In this document: piece after piece, positions 63,603-64,000 of the stretch
Position numbering within the stretch: position 1 is the stretch's first letter
Layout of the letters: every line of letters starts with the position of its first letter
Source: Comamonas resistens
GTDB taxonomy: Bacteria; Pseudomonadota; Gammaproteobacteria; Burkholderiales; Burkholderiaceae_C
Length of the DNA: 64,000 nucleotides
Direction: 5' to 3'
Assembly (NCBI RefSeq): GCF_030064165.1
Contig: NZ_CP125947.1
Span: forward strand, 2,294,001 to 2,358,000
Made by a program: the position numbers and the translations under genes
Notes under the pieces: generated by a model
Seen by the model: the letters and a program-made list of their open reading frames with translations, nothing else
Databases searched by the model: none
What the model was told of the DNA's origin: nothing

Positions 63603-64000
63603 ATGAGCAATATGACTTCCACCACCGCCCCCAGGCGCATTTCCGCGCCCACGGCCATCGGCTTTGGCACGGCACCACTGGGCAATATGTACCGCAACAT
63701 TCCTGAGCAGGAGGCGCTGGAGACAGTCGATTCGGCCTGGCAGCAAGGCATACGCTATTTCGATGCCGCACCGCTGTACGGTGCGGGCCTTGCAGAGATG
63801 AGACTGGGCGAAGCGCTGCAGCACCATCCTCGCAATGAATACGTGCTGACCACCAAGGTGGGCCGCCTGGTTCTGGACGAGCTGGAAGACACCACTACCC
63901 GCGACCTGGGCGAAAAAGGGGGGCTGTTTGAGTTTGGCCGCCCCAACAAAATTGTCTACGACTACACGGCCGACGGCACCATGCGTGGCATTGAAGCCAG
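63603..64000 (+). CDS. Aldo/keto reductase, partial at window end
   Basis: An open frame starts at ATG 63603, three bases after the ene-reductase, and runs off the window without a stop. The visible 132 residues include IGFGTAPLGNMYRNIPEQEA, the catalytic Asp and Tyr in YFDAAPLYGAGLAE, and Lys in VLTTKVGR. The style is that of the D-threo-aldose 1-dehydrogenase/pyridoxal 4-dehydrogenase group of aldo/keto reductases. It is the fourth gene of the run. Confidence 0.85.
   Translation, partial: MSNMTSTTAPRRISAPTAIGFGTAPLGNMYRNIPEQEALETVDSAWQQGIRYFDAAPLYGAGLAEMRLGEALQHHPRNEYVLTTKVGRLVLDELEDTTTRDLGEKGGLFEFGRPNKIVYDYTADGTMRGIEA

Overview
The window reads as chromosomal DNA of a Comamonas-type betaproteobacterium (Comamonadaceae, order Burkholderiales). 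The evidence is the high-GC coding style, a complete-looking protocatechuate 4,5-cleavage (pmd) operon in the order described for Comamonas, an iscR-S-U-A-hscB-hscA-fdx operon, and two families of short interspersed extragenic repeats. I see no transposase, prophage gene, CRISPR array, rRNA or tRNA.

Layout. 1-2.4 kb: xseA and the iron superoxide dismutase sodB. 2.6-11.8 kb: a poorly characterised envelope locus. A lipoprotein gene overlaps a large secreted WG-repeat protein on the + strand. These converge on a minus-strand set: a protein with two zinc ribbons and one membrane helix, a lipoprotein, a membrane protein with a coiled coil and a C-terminal zinc ribbon, and a SUKH/SMI1-KNR4 protein. 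12.2-17.6 kb: a membrane metallophosphoesterase divergent from the RNA helicase hrpA. 17.6-25.7 kb: a LysR regulator divergent from an alpha/beta hydrolase that has lost its catalytic residues, followed by a MexEF-OprN-like RND pump. 25.9-31 kb: a beta-CASP metallo-hydrolase, a small HExxH protein, a HugZ-like FMN-binding protein, an acyl-CoA synthetase and a small exported charged protein.

31.4-40 kb: the pmd operon. It has a cytosolic ModA-like protein, the MFS importer PmdK, 4-oxalomesaconate hydratase PmdE, CHA aldolase PmdF, an exported metallo-beta-lactamase-fold protein, PDC hydrolase PmdD, protocatechuate 4,5-dioxygenase PmdA/PmdB and CHMS dehydrogenase PmdC. Together they import protocatechuate, cleave its ring and deliver pyruvate and oxaloacetate. 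40-44.8 kb: an aldo/keto reductase, a short CaiB/BaiF protein, an exported DODA-type dioxygenase and an aromatic amino acid aminotransferase. 44.9-54.6 kb: uvrB, the isc Fe-S assembly operon, dnaQ and an Lrp/AsnC regulator. 54.7-57.8 kb: a DUF1329 protein and an amino acid permease.

58.2-64 kb: a LysR regulator divergent from an MFS exporter, then a DkgB-type reductase, a luciferase-like oxidoreductase, an Old Yellow Enzyme and a second aldo/keto reductase cut by the window end. This looks like a reactive-carbonyl/electrophile detoxification module. A nearly identical 36-bp promoter-like sequence lies before the exporter and again before the reductase run, suggesting one regulator drives both.

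The strongest unexplained signals are: that duplicated control sequence; a terminator-like hairpin that overlaps the apparent ribosome site of hscB inside the isc operon; an inverted-repeat element absorbed in frame into hrpA; the dead hydrolase beside the RND pump; the exported hydrolase inside the pmd operon; the zinc-ribbon/lipoprotein/SUKH locus; and a multi-hairpin region at 28.45-28.58 kb.
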